64,000 nt of DNA from Anaerolineaceae bacterium. Its GTDB lineage: Bacteria; Chloroflexota; Anaerolineae; Anaerolineales; Anaerolineaceae. Both the position numbers and the translations under genes were made by a program. Positions 54,430 to 63,512 of this stretch are shown one piece after another. The notes under the pieces were generated by a model. The model saw only the letters and a list, made by a program, of their open reading frames with translations, did not search any database and was not told the origin of the DNA. Within the stretch, counting starts at the first letter, position 1; each line of letters opens with the position of its first letter. The stretch is taken from the NCBI GenBank assembly GCA_030653365.1, contig JAURZL010000010.1, positions 124,001 through 188,000 of the forward strand. Direction: 5' to 3'.

Positions 54430-55146
54430 TTAAGGTAAATAATCCTGTATCGATGTATTTCCCAGTGCGAAATCAACTGCTGCCAGGGCATGGTTCAGCG
54501 TCGTATCAAAAACTGGCAGGGAAGTATCTTCCGGTTTTATCAGTAGACCGATTTCTGTACAGCCCAAAATGATAGCTACCGCACCACCAGCCCGAAGATT
54601 TTCAATGATGTCCAGATAAGCCTTGCGGGATGGTTGCAGGATTTTTCCCAATACAAGCTCCTGGTAGATGACTCGATGCACAATCTGACGTTCTTCTGGA
54701 GAGGGAATCAATACATTCAGACGATGTGCTCGCAAACGACCCACATAAAAATCTTCTTCCATCGTGAATCGTGTGCCAAGAAGACCAACTGTTTGAAGTT
54801 CCTTAAGTTTTATCTTTTTTACCGTAGCATCAACGATGTGCAAAATTGGGATGTCAATCACTTGCTGCACTTCATCAGCCATTTTATGCATGGTATTCGT
54901 ACAAATCGCAACAAATTCTGCTCCACCGCGTTCCAGACTTTGGGCTGCATGCACCATGATCTTAGTGGCGTTCTCCCAATCACCCTGATGTTGATATCGT
55001 TCAATCTCTTCAAAATCCACCGAATACATAATGCATTTTGCGGAATGCAAGCCACCCAATTGTTTTTTTACAGTTTCGTTGATCAGACGGTAATATTCAA
55101 TCGACGATTCCCAACTCATTCCACCTAAAAGACCAATTGTTTTCAT
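54430..55146 (-). CDS. Aspartate/glutamate racemase-family protein
   Basis: This 238-residue PLP-independent racemase has the N-terminal IGLLGGMSWESSIEYYR (asparagine-binding and Gly-rich start of the aspartate racemase family), catalytic cysteines in AICTNTMHK and LGCTEIG, and two pseudo-symmetric domains. The WESS form is common in RacX/YgeA proteins, which racemise broad amino acids. It makes D-amino acids for the wall or for signalling. It stands alone. Confidence 0.85.
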   Translation of the reverse strand: MKTIGLLGGMSWESSIEYYRLINETVKKQLGGLHSAKCIMYSVDFEEIERYQHQGDWENATKIMVHAAQSLERGGAEFVAICTNTMHKMADEVQQVIDIPILHIVDATVKKIKLKELQTVGLLGTRFTMEEDFYVGRLRAHRLNVLIPSPEERQIVHRVIYQELVLGKILQPSRKAYLDIIENLRAGGAVAIILGCTEIGLLIKPEDTSLPVFDTTLNHALAAVDFALGNTSIQDYLP

Positions 55147-55189
55147 TTAGTCCTCAATTTGTATCTAATCAATCATCCGGGTTGGCGGA

Positions 55190-55219
55190 TATTTTTGGTG
55201 GTTATCACCGCCAAAAATA
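55190..55219. other. Intergenic palindrome
   Basis: TATTTTTGGTGGT and ACCGCCAAAAATA form a 13-bp stem (one G-U) with a TATC loop between the GNAT and racemase genes. T-runs are inside the stem rather than after it, so it is not a textbook terminator, although it may end the GNAT transcript. Confidence 0.5.
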
Positions 55220-55228
55220 CCCTTACCA

Positions 55229-55825
55229 CTACTTATTGAAAAGACTCTTCATCTTTTCATAATCATCGCTGGTGAGTGCAAAATATGTCATATCGGTCAA
55301 CTCACCTGTATGATGGCGGCGTTCGAAATTCCGAAAAGTACCTTCATACATATAACCCGCACGCTTTGCCACAGATTGGGAACGGATATTCTCAATATCA
55401 CAACGAATGAAAATCCGGTTCGCTTTCAGTATCTCAAATCCAAATTTAGTGATGGCATTGACTGCTTCCAGAATATAGCCTTTACCTTCATAGCCGGTAC
55501 GAACCCAATATCCAATTTCAAAAGAAGGCACATCCCATTTTTGACTGTGGAGACCACTACATCCAATTAATTTGTTTTCGTTCTTTAAAATGAGAAAGAG
55601 CATCATATCTTCTTTTTTTATAAAGCGGGCATACTGTTCCCGCACAAATATTTCACGTTCCTCTACACTGCTTTCATTTTGTGCCCAGGGAAACCAGGGT
55701 TTAAGGCGTGGATATGATTCCAGATAAGCTTCTTGCAGTATTGCACCATCTCCAGGACGGGGAACCCGAATTAATAACTTCTCGCTCTCAAACTGCTCAG
55801 GGATATCCAATAAAATTGGTTGCAT
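55229..55825 (-). CDS. GNAT-family N-acetyltransferase, RimJ/RimL-like
   Basis: This 198-residue acetyltransferase has the acetyl-CoA-binding segment FEIGYWVRTGYEGKGYILEAV, in which the usual RxxGxG/A loop is TGYEGKG, and NRIFIRCDIENIRSQSVAKRAGY near the end. It belongs to the group that acetylates ribosomal protein termini or small amines. ATG 55825 is chosen because GGAGGTG precedes it; the upstream ATG 55837 is part of that ribosome site region. Confidence 0.85.
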   Translation of the reverse strand: MQPILLDIPEQFESEKLLIRVPRPGDGAILQEAYLESYPRLKPWFPWAQNESSVEEREIFVREQYARFIKKEDMMLFLILKNENKLIGCSGLHSQKWDVPSFEIGYWVRTGYEGKGYILEAVNAITKFGFEILKANRIFIRCDIENIRSQSVAKRAGYMYEGTFRNFERRHHTGELTDMTYFALTSDDYEKMKSLFNK

Positions 55826-55978
55826 ATGCACCTCCATTGATTCATCTTAATTATCCATAAAAACTCAATTGAATAAAGAAATCCGGATTTCAAATTCTGG
55901 ATGATAAATTTTTCTGGTTTTAAATTGAAAATATATGAAGAATCATTATCCCTTCAGGAATTATTGATTGATTTCCTT

Positions 55979-56281
55979 TTACCCACCTGTCATTACGGAA
56001 AGTAAAGTCAGTCGATCTCCATCATTTGGATGTTGATCCATGACAAATACCGGCTCCGTCATTTCATCATTAATGATGAATAGATTGGAACTGAGAAAAT
56101 TCTTTTTATCGGGTGCAATTAAAATATTCACAAGATTAGGATATAGGTCAGCCAACCGTGAAACAACATCATGATATGTTTCATCCGATGCTATCTCTAT
56201 CTGAATTTCCTTTTGTCCAGCGATGTCTTTCGCTATTCCTGTCAACTCAACAATCAGATGAATAACATTATTGCTCGTCAT
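55979..56281 (-). CDS. moaD: MoaD/ThiS-family sulfur carrier protein
   Basis: This 100-residue ubiquitin-like protein ends in TGG, the C-terminal diglycine that is adenylated and thiocarboxylated in MoaD, ThiS and related carriers. The middle contains the NDEMTEPVFVMDQHPNDGDRLTLL pattern. MoaD supplies sulfur to molybdopterin synthase for the molybdenum cofactor, which the xanthine-dehydrogenase-type enzyme downstream would need. No moaE is adjacent, so the pathway assignment rests on the family. Confidence 0.75.
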   Translation of the reverse strand: MTSNNVIHLIVELTGIAKDIAGQKEIQIEIASDETYHDVVSRLADLYPNLVNILIAPDKKNFLSSNLFIINDEMTEPVFVMDQHPNDGDRLTLLSVMTGG

Positions 56282-56334
56282 ATGTTAAAGCATAACGGGA
56301 CAGGATTGGTTTTTCAATCCGATTTACAATCTGA

Positions 56335-56694
56335 TCATTTAAATGCAAACATAAAAAGGACGAATCCAAGAGAAGGGCCAGCCCACCAGTAATCACTTAA
56401 GACCTGAGGAAGATTGAGATCCGGATAATTTTTTACCAGTATTCCAATCAACATCAGTATGATCGCAATAATAACAATGAACCAGCTTTTAACTTCCACG
56501 GCTGGTTGCCCCTTTTTTGCTTCAATCGCTGCCATACGATCTTTCTGTCGTTTCCCTTTTGCCATCTGCATCACTTCCGCCATCTCTGTTCTAGCCAGGC
56601 GTCGTTTTTTACCCCGTAACATTGCTAGACGAAAATAGAATAACAAGGCGGTGAAAGCTGTGATCGCATACCCAAAATCAAATTTAAAATTCAT
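56335..56694 (-). CDS. Small membrane protein of unknown function
   Basis: This 119-residue protein has an N-terminal membrane segment, a basic cytoplasmic stretch (about residues 27-60, many Lys and Arg) and two C-terminal helices. No family is recognised. It starts two bases before the stop of the upstream 167-residue gene region and is probably in the same operon. Confidence 0.55.
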   Translation of the reverse strand: MNFKFDFGYAITAFTALLFYFRLAMLRGKKRRLARTEMAEVMQMAKGKRQKDRMAAIEAKKGQPAVEVKSWFIVIIAIILMLIGILVKNYPDLNLPQVLSDYWWAGPSLGFVLFMFAFK

Positions 56695-56695
56695 T

Positions 56696-57199
56696 TCACT
56701 TGGCTCCTAATCCTTTTTTCCAAACGTATGAGATTACTTTATGATGGAATTCATCCAATTCGGGTTGAGGACCATCATGATAACGAATATAACGTGCACT
56801 TCTGGTTATTTCACCGAAACTGGTTCCAGTGGTGCTGACATTGGCTGGTACGTATTCAAGTACAAACACCCGGGTATTTGGCAATCGTACAGGCCAACGT
56901 TTCTGAGGTTCCTCCAAAAAAGCCATGAAATAACACTCAAACAAATTTTTGGGTGCAGGCATGGTTAATAAAACTAACCGGGATTTTTTCTCAGGGATGT
57001 CTTTGATCTCAAACGAAACATTCTCAAATGGATCCGACTCCTCCTGACCCAAGCGAACGCCCATGTGATCCCACCAAAATTCAAGAAATTTCAAACCATC
57101 TTTTTCCAGATAGGTGAAGAAATTTTTTGTTTGACTGTGGAAAATGGTCGGTAAAGATTCAAATGTGTAATTAAAGTGTTGGCTGCGTTTATTATCCAT
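56696..57199 (-). CDS. Hypothetical soluble protein
   Basis: This 167-residue protein has alternating beta strands and helices and no signal peptide. Conserved-looking patches include FLEFWWDHMGVRLG, RLVLLTMPAPKNLFECYF and RYIRYHDGPQPELDEFH. I do not recognise the family. It lies 19 bp after the NmrA-like gene and adjoins the small membrane protein gene downstream (one base gap), so the three may form one unit. Confidence 0.5.
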   Translation of the reverse strand: MDNKRSQHFNYTFESLPTIFHSQTKNFFTYLEKDGLKFLEFWWDHMGVRLGQEESDPFENVSFEIKDIPEKKSRLVLLTMPAPKNLFECYFMAFLEEPQKRWPVRLPNTRVFVLEYVPANVSTTGTSFGEITRSARYIRYHDGPQPELDEFHHKVISYVWKKGLGAK

Positions 57200-57218
57200 G
57201 CATTAAACTCCAATGTAA

Positions 57219-58073
57219 TTAGGGATTGTATGCTTGCCTGAAAAATGTTTCAAAAGAATTTGGTTCTCGACCTAACAACCAGGTCAACTGGTTGGAATTT
57301 CCAATAAAATCATTTTCTTCATAATACTGGAACATTTTTAGCAGGGTTTCAACCGCATAATCAGAAAGACCTGATTTGCGAGCATCTTTTTCCCATACAT
57401 TCCGATCGATTGTTCCTGCCAGAATTATTTTTCCAGTAATATTCGCTACAACGGTAGCGATGTCCAATGCTGAAAGGTATTCATGGGATGCTAATTCATA
57501 AATTGCATGCTCATGACCTGCTTCTGTAAAAATCTTAACCACAACTTCTGCAAAATCATTTAAATCAATCATGCTGGAACGGGATGAAGTCGAATACGGA
57601 ATCCGGTACTCTCCCGATTTGATCATTTTATCCAGATATCCCAACACATTCTGCATATACGCCGCTGGTTGTAAGATGGTGAATGGAATCTTCATTTTGA
57701 ATAATTGATCCTCCATGCGCATTTTTTTCCAATGATGCGGCATGGCTTCTACCTGCGGGTGTAACACAGAATGGTAAACAAAATGTTTCAAATGCATTTT
57801 TTGAGCACCCTGGATCATTAACTGACCGATTTCTTCCTCTTGGGGATGCATATTAGGACATATATGATAAATCGCTGTGATGCCCAAAAAAGCTTGATCC
57901 ATTGCATCCTGGTCAAGTAAATCAGCGATCACCACTTCTTTCGCCCCCAGTCCCTTTAATTCATCCACCTGTTTTTGATGACGTACAACTGCACGCACTT
58001 CCAAACCCTGCTGAGAAAGAGCTTTGGCAATTGTTCTGCCAGTTTTTCCAGATGCTCCTGTTATTAAAATCAA
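57219..58073 (-). CDS. NmrA/SDR-a5-like NAD(P)-binding protein
   Basis: This 284-residue atypical SDR has GASGKTGRTIAKALSQQG at the N-terminus, the dinucleotide motif of the NmrA/QOR2 group, followed by the VRHQKQVDELKGLGAKEVVIADLLD second strand. There is no classical YxxxK. Members act as redox sensors or quinone reductases. It is followed by two hypothetical genes. Its substrate is unknown. Confidence 0.8.
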   Translation of the reverse strand: MILITGASGKTGRTIAKALSQQGLEVRAVVRHQKQVDELKGLGAKEVVIADLLDQDAMDQAFLGITAIYHICPNMHPQEEEIGQLMIQGAQKMHLKHFVYHSVLHPQVEAMPHHWKKMRMEDQLFKMKIPFTILQPAAYMQNVLGYLDKMIKSGEYRIPYSTSSRSSMIDLNDFAEVVVKIFTEAGHEHAIYELASHEYLSALDIATVVANITGKIILAGTIDRNVWEKDARKSGLSDYAVETLLKMFQYYEENDFIGNSNQLTWLLGREPNSFETFFRQAYNP

Positions 58074-58214
58074 AACAAACTCCTTTCGTTTAATTAAAAT
58101 GATTCTTAACTATTCGGGATTCTTTTGAATACTGATTCAAGAGAATCCTGAATTCTCAAGATTATTATAAACGATCAAGAAATCCTGATTTCTTTCTGGT
58201 GGATTTTTTTCATA

Positions 58215-58250
58215 ATACTCCCGACGCCAGAGCATCGACGTCGGGAGTAT
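58215..58250. repeat. Palindromic element with 12-bp perfect arms
   Basis: ATACTCCCGACG and CGTCGGGAGTAT enclose a 12-base loop. GC-rich arms in an AT-rich context and no T-run downstream on either strand argue against a simple terminator. It sits in a 247-bp gene-free gap with further symmetric pieces, CAGGTTTGCACACCTG at 58262-58277 and GTGCAC at 58285-58290. It may be a dispersed repeat. Confidence 0.55.
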
Positions 58251-58320
58251 CTTGGGGGTGACAGGTTTGCACACCTGCTCTACTGTGCACCTACCTGCCA
58301 CGAGTGAGGTCTAAAATTTA

Positions 58321-59712
58321 TTAGACTGCTTGCTCGCGTACTACTGGTGGCTTAAAGATAACCAGGATAAGGTTCATCAGGATACCCATAACTGCAGCGG
58401 TTGCAATCGCGGGCCAACCACTTGGGAATAAACCAGTGAGCCACGGGATCGGCAGGAATCCACCGGGGAACCCGATGTTTCCACCAATACCCACGATGAG
58501 GATTACCGCACCGATTGCCAATTGAGCCGGATCAAACAGGTTGACTTTCTCTGCCATCATAAGCGCAATACCTTGCATACCAATGACACCAAACAGGTAG
58601 ATGGAGAGCCCACCACTAACAGCTGTTGGAATGGTTGAAACAAGATCTGCCAATGGTCCAATGAAGCCTAATAACATGGATATGATACCGGCTGTGATCA
58701 ACACTGGACCAGAGTAGTTTCGTGTAATAACCATCAATGAGTTGTTTTCACCGTAGTTGGTGCCTGCGGTTGAACCGAAGATACCATTGACCAGGTCGTT
58801 CAAACCATCAAGCATCAGGTTTAGACCAATGTATTTGCTGAGACCATATCTCTCTTTGCCCAATTCATCGGCAGTGTGATCAACATACAATGAAATCTGA
58901 TACAGGTGAGCGGTTGATTCTGGAATGGTCGCAATCGCCATAATACCAATACCAAACATCACAGTAAATGTCAGATCACTGGTGAAATCCGGGAAGGTGA
59001 TTTGGGGTGCACGAACCAAAGCTGAAGTGAAGGCACCTGACCAGTTTACCAAACCTAATGGGATTGCTGCAATGTAACCTATGAGGGCTCCCAAGAGAAT
59101 CGGAAGCATGGAAATGAAGCCTTTTCCCTGTAGATAGACAGAACACAGGAAGGCAGCCAACAATGTAATGATGGCAGCAGCCCACCATCTCATGTCACCA
59201 GTCATGATACCACCAGCAACACCACTGGACATTTGCAGGGCAGCAGCTCCTAAACCAATACCAATGGTTGCTGCAACAGGACCGGTTACGATTGGGGGTA
59301 AAACTTTGTCCAATGCTTCTTTGCCACCAGAAAAGCGAATGATTAAACCAACGATGATGTTGATCACACCAGTCGCGATAAAACCAGTCTGCACAATGGA
59401 GAGCAAAGCCGGGTCAGCGGGTACACCAAATTCAGCTTTGGTGATGGCTGTTACTGCAGCAATATAGCTGAAACTGGAACCATAGTACAGGGGGATGAAT
59501 TTTCCCATTGCTAATTTGGATCCAACTAAAGCTACGACTGTTCCGAAACCAGTAACTGTAAGAACGGTGCTGACGGGGAAACCCATCAATAACGCGCACA
59601 GAACGGTTGCGGGGAACATTGTAATTACGTGCTGGAAACCCAGCAGAATCATTTGCCCAATGGGTGGGCGATCATTTGGAAGATAAGCCATTACTTTTGA
59701 TTGAGTTGCCAT
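58321..59712 (-). CDS. Xanthine/uracil permease, NCS2 family
   Basis: This 463-residue nucleobase transporter has the N-terminal GFQHVITMFPATVLC and the substrate-binding region GSTAGTNYGENNSLMVITR, corresponding to the conserved P-x-T-x-Y-G-E-N motif of the family, and about fourteen membrane helices. ATG 59712 is preferred because GGGAGG lies eight bases upstream; the longer frame upstream has no ribosome site. Its position below the xanthine-dehydrogenase-type genes suggests xanthine or hypoxanthine uptake for oxidation, though uracil is possible. Confidence 0.88.
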   Translation of the reverse strand: MATQSKVMAYLPNDRPPIGQMILLGFQHVITMFPATVLCALLMGFPVSTVLTVTGFGTVVALVGSKLAMGKFIPLYYGSSFSYIAAVTAITKAEFGVPADPALLSIVQTGFIATGVINIIVGLIIRFSGGKEALDKVLPPIVTGPVAATIGIGLGAAALQMSSGVAGGIMTGDMRWWAAAIITLLAAFLCSVYLQGKGFISMLPILLGALIGYIAAIPLGLVNWSGAFTSALVRAPQITFPDFTSDLTFTVMFGIGIMAIATIPESTAHLYQISLYVDHTADELGKERYGLSKYIGLNLMLDGLNDLVNGIFGSTAGTNYGENNSLMVITRNYSGPVLITAGIISMLLGFIGPLADLVSTIPTAVSGGLSIYLFGVIGMQGIALMMAEKVNLFDPAQLAIGAVILIVGIGGNIGFPGGFLPIPWLTGLFPSGWPAIATAAVMGILMNLILVIFKPPVVREQAV

Positions 59713-59961
59713 ACGAGTCTTCCTCCCTCTAAAGGAATTTAGGATGAATAAAAAAATATGATTTGTTGATTCGATTGGAACCTGTCCCAAATAGCTGATG
59801 AATGAATCTCTCCTCCACACAAATTCGTGCGCGTCATCGTGTATAAGGGTGTTCCGAAGGAAACAGTAGGGGAATTATGGGGTCTACTCTCTGACGTCAG
59901 TTACCTCCTTTCAATCCTCTTCAAACCTCATTCAATAATGATTACTGATTGAAGATTTGTT
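59713..59961 (-). promoter_or_regulatory. Long leader of the NCS2 permease gene
   Basis: This 249-bp gene-free region lies upstream of the permease and downstream of coxG. A GGAGGTAACTGACGTCAG segment near 59905 contains the TGACGTCA palindrome (59892-59899). I checked for a purine riboswitch on the coding strand and did not find its conserved pairing pattern. A promoter of its own is likely but not assigned. Confidence 0.3.
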
Positions 59962-60597
59962 CTATCCGCCACAGTTTTTTAGGATAACAGCAAACAGGAT
60001 AATGACTGCTATGACAGGAACGATGTAAAGAATCAATTTTGTTTCAGCAGACCAATTTTTCAGATTCACCATATCCTTTGCAACATCTTTTGCAAATTGT
60101 GCTTCTGTGGGTGCTTTGAAATCTACAACTGCTTCGCCAGTTTCTTTTGCCACCAGGCGGGCAGCCAAAGCCTTATCAAGGGTTTCAAATCCAGTGCGAA
60201 TCATGCTTTTGGCAACGCTGTCGATCATTCGTTGTCCGACACTGGCAAGGGCACCACCAATATTGACTTCACCATCATATTCCATCAATGTAGTGGCATC
60301 TTCCTGCTCTTTGAATCTGACATTTCCAACACCATTCAAAAATCCTGGTGCACCTTTTCCGCCACCCTTTAAGGTCAGGCTGTCAGGTTTTACGACATTT
60401 TCCAATTGCATTTCACCAGTGAAAGCACCAGAGACAGGACCAACGCGAACGTTCATATCAAACTTGTATTCGTTCTCGTTGACCATTTCCATCTTTTGTG
60501 CCCCTGGCAAGGCACTCGCTAGAACATTGGGATCATAGAACATATCCCATACTTCTTCACGGGGACCATTAAAAACGTGAGTACCTTCGATTTTCAT
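59962..60597 (-). CDS. coxG: CoxG-family protein with C-terminal membrane anchor
   Basis: This 211-residue protein has an N-terminal START-like CoxG/SRPBCC domain (GTHVFNGPREEVWDMFYDP, ALPGAQKMEMVNENEYKF and GGALASVGQRMIDSVAKSMI) followed by one C-terminal helix (LILYIVPVIAVIILFAVI). CoxG anchors carbon-monoxide dehydrogenase to the membrane in Oligotropha. Here the partner hydroxylase is not a true CO dehydrogenase, so the role may be recruitment of the hydroxylase to the quinone pool. ATG 60597 follows GGAGG. Confidence 0.85.
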   Translation of the reverse strand: MKIEGTHVFNGPREEVWDMFYDPNVLASALPGAQKMEMVNENEYKFDMNVRVGPVSGAFTGEMQLENVVKPDSLTLKGGGKGAPGFLNGVGNVRFKEQEDATTLMEYDGEVNIGGALASVGQRMIDSVAKSMIRTGFETLDKALAARLVAKETGEAVVDFKAPTEAQFAKDVAKDMVNLKNWSAETKLILYIVPVIAVIILFAVILKNCGG

Positions 60598-60655
60598 TTC
60601 AACTTCCTCCAATAAAAAATAAACGTAGATTTTCCAGGGTTATAGCGGAAAGCGC

Positions 60656-63004
60656 TTATGCGCCTTTCACTTTCTGAACATAATGATAGAGTTTGCTTGG
60701 GTTGATCGATGATTCAGTAATAAACATGTCATTCAATCCCATTGCATCTTCAAATGCCTGCATCATACAGGCTGGGGGAGCGATGGCTCCGGCTTCGCCA
60801 ACACCTTTGATACCCAAAGGATTTAGGGGTGATTTGGTGAGTGAATGGATTATTTCAAATTTATCAGGCATATCTGTGGCTTGTGGGAAGAGATAATCCA
60901 TGAAGGATGCGGTCACTAATTGACCATAATCATCATACACTAAATTTTCATAAAACGCTTCGCCAATACCCATCTGAAGTCCACCATGGATCTGACCATC
61001 CACCACCATTGGATTAACTGGTTGACCACAGTCATCGGTAATGACCAGACGTTCAATCTTTATCTTTCCGGTTTCGGGATCAACATCCACAATCATCGCC
61101 AGACTACCAAAACCCGTTGCTCCATGCGGAGGACCATAGTAGGAAGCAGCTTCCAAACCAGGTTCCATTCCAGGTTCTACTGTACCACGGGTAGGATTAC
61201 TGCGCATTGCCAGTTCACCCAATGAGATGAATTTTTCAGGTATGTCTGCAACACGTATGACCCCATCTTCCATTTCAAGTTCATCCGCTGGTGTTTCCAG
61301 AAGTTTGCTCGCCAGATTCAAAGCTTTTTCTCGAACTTTCAAGGATGCATTGTGAATGGCAGTACCAACTAGGGTAATACCACGACTGGCAAACGCACCC
61401 ACACCCCAGCTCCATTGGCCAGAATCACCGGTGACAACATCAACATCAGTTACTTTTACACCCAAATTATCCGCTGCGATTTGAGCAAAAGTGGTGTAGT
61501 GTGCCTGTCCCTGGTTACTATATGCAGTAACAACACTGACCTTGCCTGTTACACCAACCATTACTTTACAACCTTCATAAGGGCCAACTGCTGTACCTTC
61601 GGTAAACATGGTAATCCCGATACCTTTATATTTACCTTCAGCACGTGCTTTCGGCTGGATTTCTTTCTTGAATTTTTCGTATTCTATTTTTTCAAAGGTT
61701 TTTTCCAGTGCATAGGGATAATTACCACTATCCAAAACACCTTCCACAAAATCCTGACCGATAATGCCGGTTCTAATTGGAAAATCTTCCGGTTGTGCGA
61801 GGTTCCTACGGCGGATTTCTGCATTATCCATTCCCAACTCTTTTGCAGCTGCATCCAATAAGCGTTCCATCACAAATACACCTTGTGGACGCCCAGCACC
61901 ACGTACCGGTGTTACCACCATCTGATTGGTGAATACCATTTTTATTTCTGTGAGGAAATTCGGTACGCGATAATTGGAAACAGTATGAGTTTGTGTGTTC
62001 AAAGGAACAGTCATGCCATACGGATTATAGGCACCCGTATTGTGATAGAACACATCTTTGACACCCAAAATGGTGCCATCTTTTTTCAAGGCCATCTCAG
62101 CATAATGCAACTGATCTCGTTCTGATGTAGTACCCAGAAAATTTTCCCGGCGATCTTCAATCCATTTAACCGGTCGTTTAAGTCGTAATGCAATCCAGGG
62201 GATAACGACATCATCTATTTGTGATGACATGATTTTGGGACCAAAACCACCACCGATGGCAGGGTTGATCAAGCGTACCTGATTTTCCAGAAGTCCAAGA
62301 TATTTTGCGATACTGTTACGCATTGGGATGGGACCTTGGGTAGTAGCCCAAACGGTCAACAGACTCAAATTTGCATCCCAATTGACAACAATTCCTCGGT
62401 TTTCCAACGCTGCACCGGCAACACGGTTCACCAGCAAGCGTTTCTTCACAACCACATCTGCTTCAGCAACTGCTTTTTCCCAGCTCCCAACTTCCTGGAT
62501 AACATCTGCAGCCAGGTTTGATTCCAGATCTTCATGAATCAAGGGAGCATCAGGAGCAATTGTTTTTTCCAGATCGCCGACATACGGGAGAATTTCAACA
62601 TCAAGTTCAATTAAATCGAGGGCATCCTCAGCGATATAGCGATCTTCCGCTACCACCACTGCAACCGGTTCCCCAGAGTACCGAATTTTGTGTTTTGCAA
62701 TACATTCCAATGGACGTGCATGAAAGATTGCCCCTTTAATCACGGAGGGAGGTGGTACTTGCAGGGGACCTGGTTTCCAATAATCACCTAGGTCTTCTGC
62801 GGTATATACAGCCACCACACCGGGTAATGCTTTTGCTTTTTCAACATCTATTTTGTTTATTTTTGCATGTGCGAAATCGCTGCGTTTTATGGCAACGTGT
62901 AACATACCAGGCAAATTAATATCATCAATAAAGGTTGAATTTCCGGTTAATAAACGCGGATCTTCATTCCTTTTTATAGATTTTCCAACATATTTTTCAG
63001 CCAC
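60656..63004 (-). CDS. Xanthine dehydrogenase-family molybdopterin-binding subunit
   Basis: This 782-residue large subunit of the molybdenum hydroxylase family has GGGFGPKI near residue 255, VRGAGRPQGVFVMERLLD near 365 and GVGEAGAIAPPA near the C-terminus with the catalytic Glu. The loop AYRGAGRP-type (here PVRGAGRPQG) is that of xanthine and aldehyde oxidases, unlike the AYxCSFR loop of aerobic CO dehydrogenase. It works with the 2Fe-2S and FAD subunits encoded immediately upstream and is likely a purine or aldehyde hydroxylase. It is 19 bp after the 2Fe-2S gene. Confidence 0.9.
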   Translation of the reverse strand: MAEKYVGKSIKRNEDPRLLTGNSTFIDDINLPGMLHVAIKRSDFAHAKINKIDVEKAKALPGVVAVYTAEDLGDYWKPGPLQVPPPSVIKGAIFHARPLECIAKHKIRYSGEPVAVVVAEDRYIAEDALDLIELDVEILPYVGDLEKTIAPDAPLIHEDLESNLAADVIQEVGSWEKAVAEADVVVKKRLLVNRVAGAALENRGIVVNWDANLSLLTVWATTQGPIPMRNSIAKYLGLLENQVRLINPAIGGGFGPKIMSSQIDDVVIPWIALRLKRPVKWIEDRRENFLGTTSERDQLHYAEMALKKDGTILGVKDVFYHNTGAYNPYGMTVPLNTQTHTVSNYRVPNFLTEIKMVFTNQMVVTPVRGAGRPQGVFVMERLLDAAAKELGMDNAEIRRRNLAQPEDFPIRTGIIGQDFVEGVLDSGNYPYALEKTFEKIEYEKFKKEIQPKARAEGKYKGIGITMFTEGTAVGPYEGCKVMVGVTGKVSVVTAYSNQGQAHYTTFAQIAADNLGVKVTDVDVVTGDSGQWSWGVGAFASRGITLVGTAIHNASLKVREKALNLASKLLETPADELEMEDGVIRVADIPEKFISLGELAMRSNPTRGTVEPGMEPGLEAASYYGPPHGATGFGSLAMIVDVDPETGKIKIERLVITDDCGQPVNPMVVDGQIHGGLQMGIGEAFYENLVYDDYGQLVTASFMDYLFPQATDMPDKFEIIHSLTKSPLNPLGIKGVGEAGAIAPPACMMQAFEDAMGLNDMFITESSINPSKLYHYVQKVKGA

Positions 63005-63023
63005 GTTTCACCTCTCTACTCTA

Positions 63024-63503
63024 TTAGTGCGCAGCCATCTTCTTAGCTGCTAATTGGACAGCTTCGACGATGTTTTCATAACCTGTACAGCGACAGAAAT
63101 TGCCGTCAATTGCTTCACGTGCTTGCTCTCTGGTCGGGTTTGGATTTCCTTCCAGGTATTCCACAGCTGTCATTAAGAAGCCAGGAGTACAAAAACCACA
63201 CTGCAAAGCATGTACTTCGGAAAACGCTTCCTGAATAGGGTGCATTTTTTCCATTGTTCCGAGCGATTCAACTGTTTTAATGTCTGAACCGTCCACCATG
63301 ACTGCAAACAATGTACAAGAACGTGCCGAATGTCCGTCAATCAATACGGTACAGGCACCACATAGACCATGTTCACAGCCTACATGTGTACCCTTTAATC
63401 CAAGATCATGTCGGATAAAATCACTTAATAACAATCGGGATTCAACCTCACGTTCATATAACGTGCCATTGACTGTGATTGCAACTTTTACTTTTTGAGT
63501 CAT
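63024..63503 (-). CDS. 2Fe-2S subunit of the xanthine dehydrogenase-type enzyme
   Basis: This 159-residue iron-sulfur subunit has a plant-type ferredoxin domain with C43, C48, C51 and C63 (GCEHGLCGACTVLIDG) and a second all-helical domain with C102, C105, C137 and C139 (QCGFCTPGF and CRCTGYENI). Both clusters are intact. It passes electrons from the molybdenum site to FAD. Confidence 0.92.
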   Translation of the reverse strand: MTQKVKVAITVNGTLYEREVESRLLLSDFIRHDLGLKGTHVGCEHGLCGACTVLIDGHSARSCTLFAVMVDGSDIKTVESLGTMEKMHPIQEAFSEVHALQCGFCTPGFLMTAVEYLEGNPNPTREQAREAIDGNFCRCTGYENIVEAVQLAAKKMAAH

Positions 63504-63512
63504 CGTTACCTC

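Noticed and set aside
58215-58250. Ordinary intrinsic terminator
   Set aside because: No T-run follows the stem in either direction within the expected distance.
59713-59961. Purine riboswitch before the nucleobase permease
   Set aside because: The conserved three-way junction and loop sequences were not found on the coding strand; only a palindrome and A/T-rich sequence are seen.
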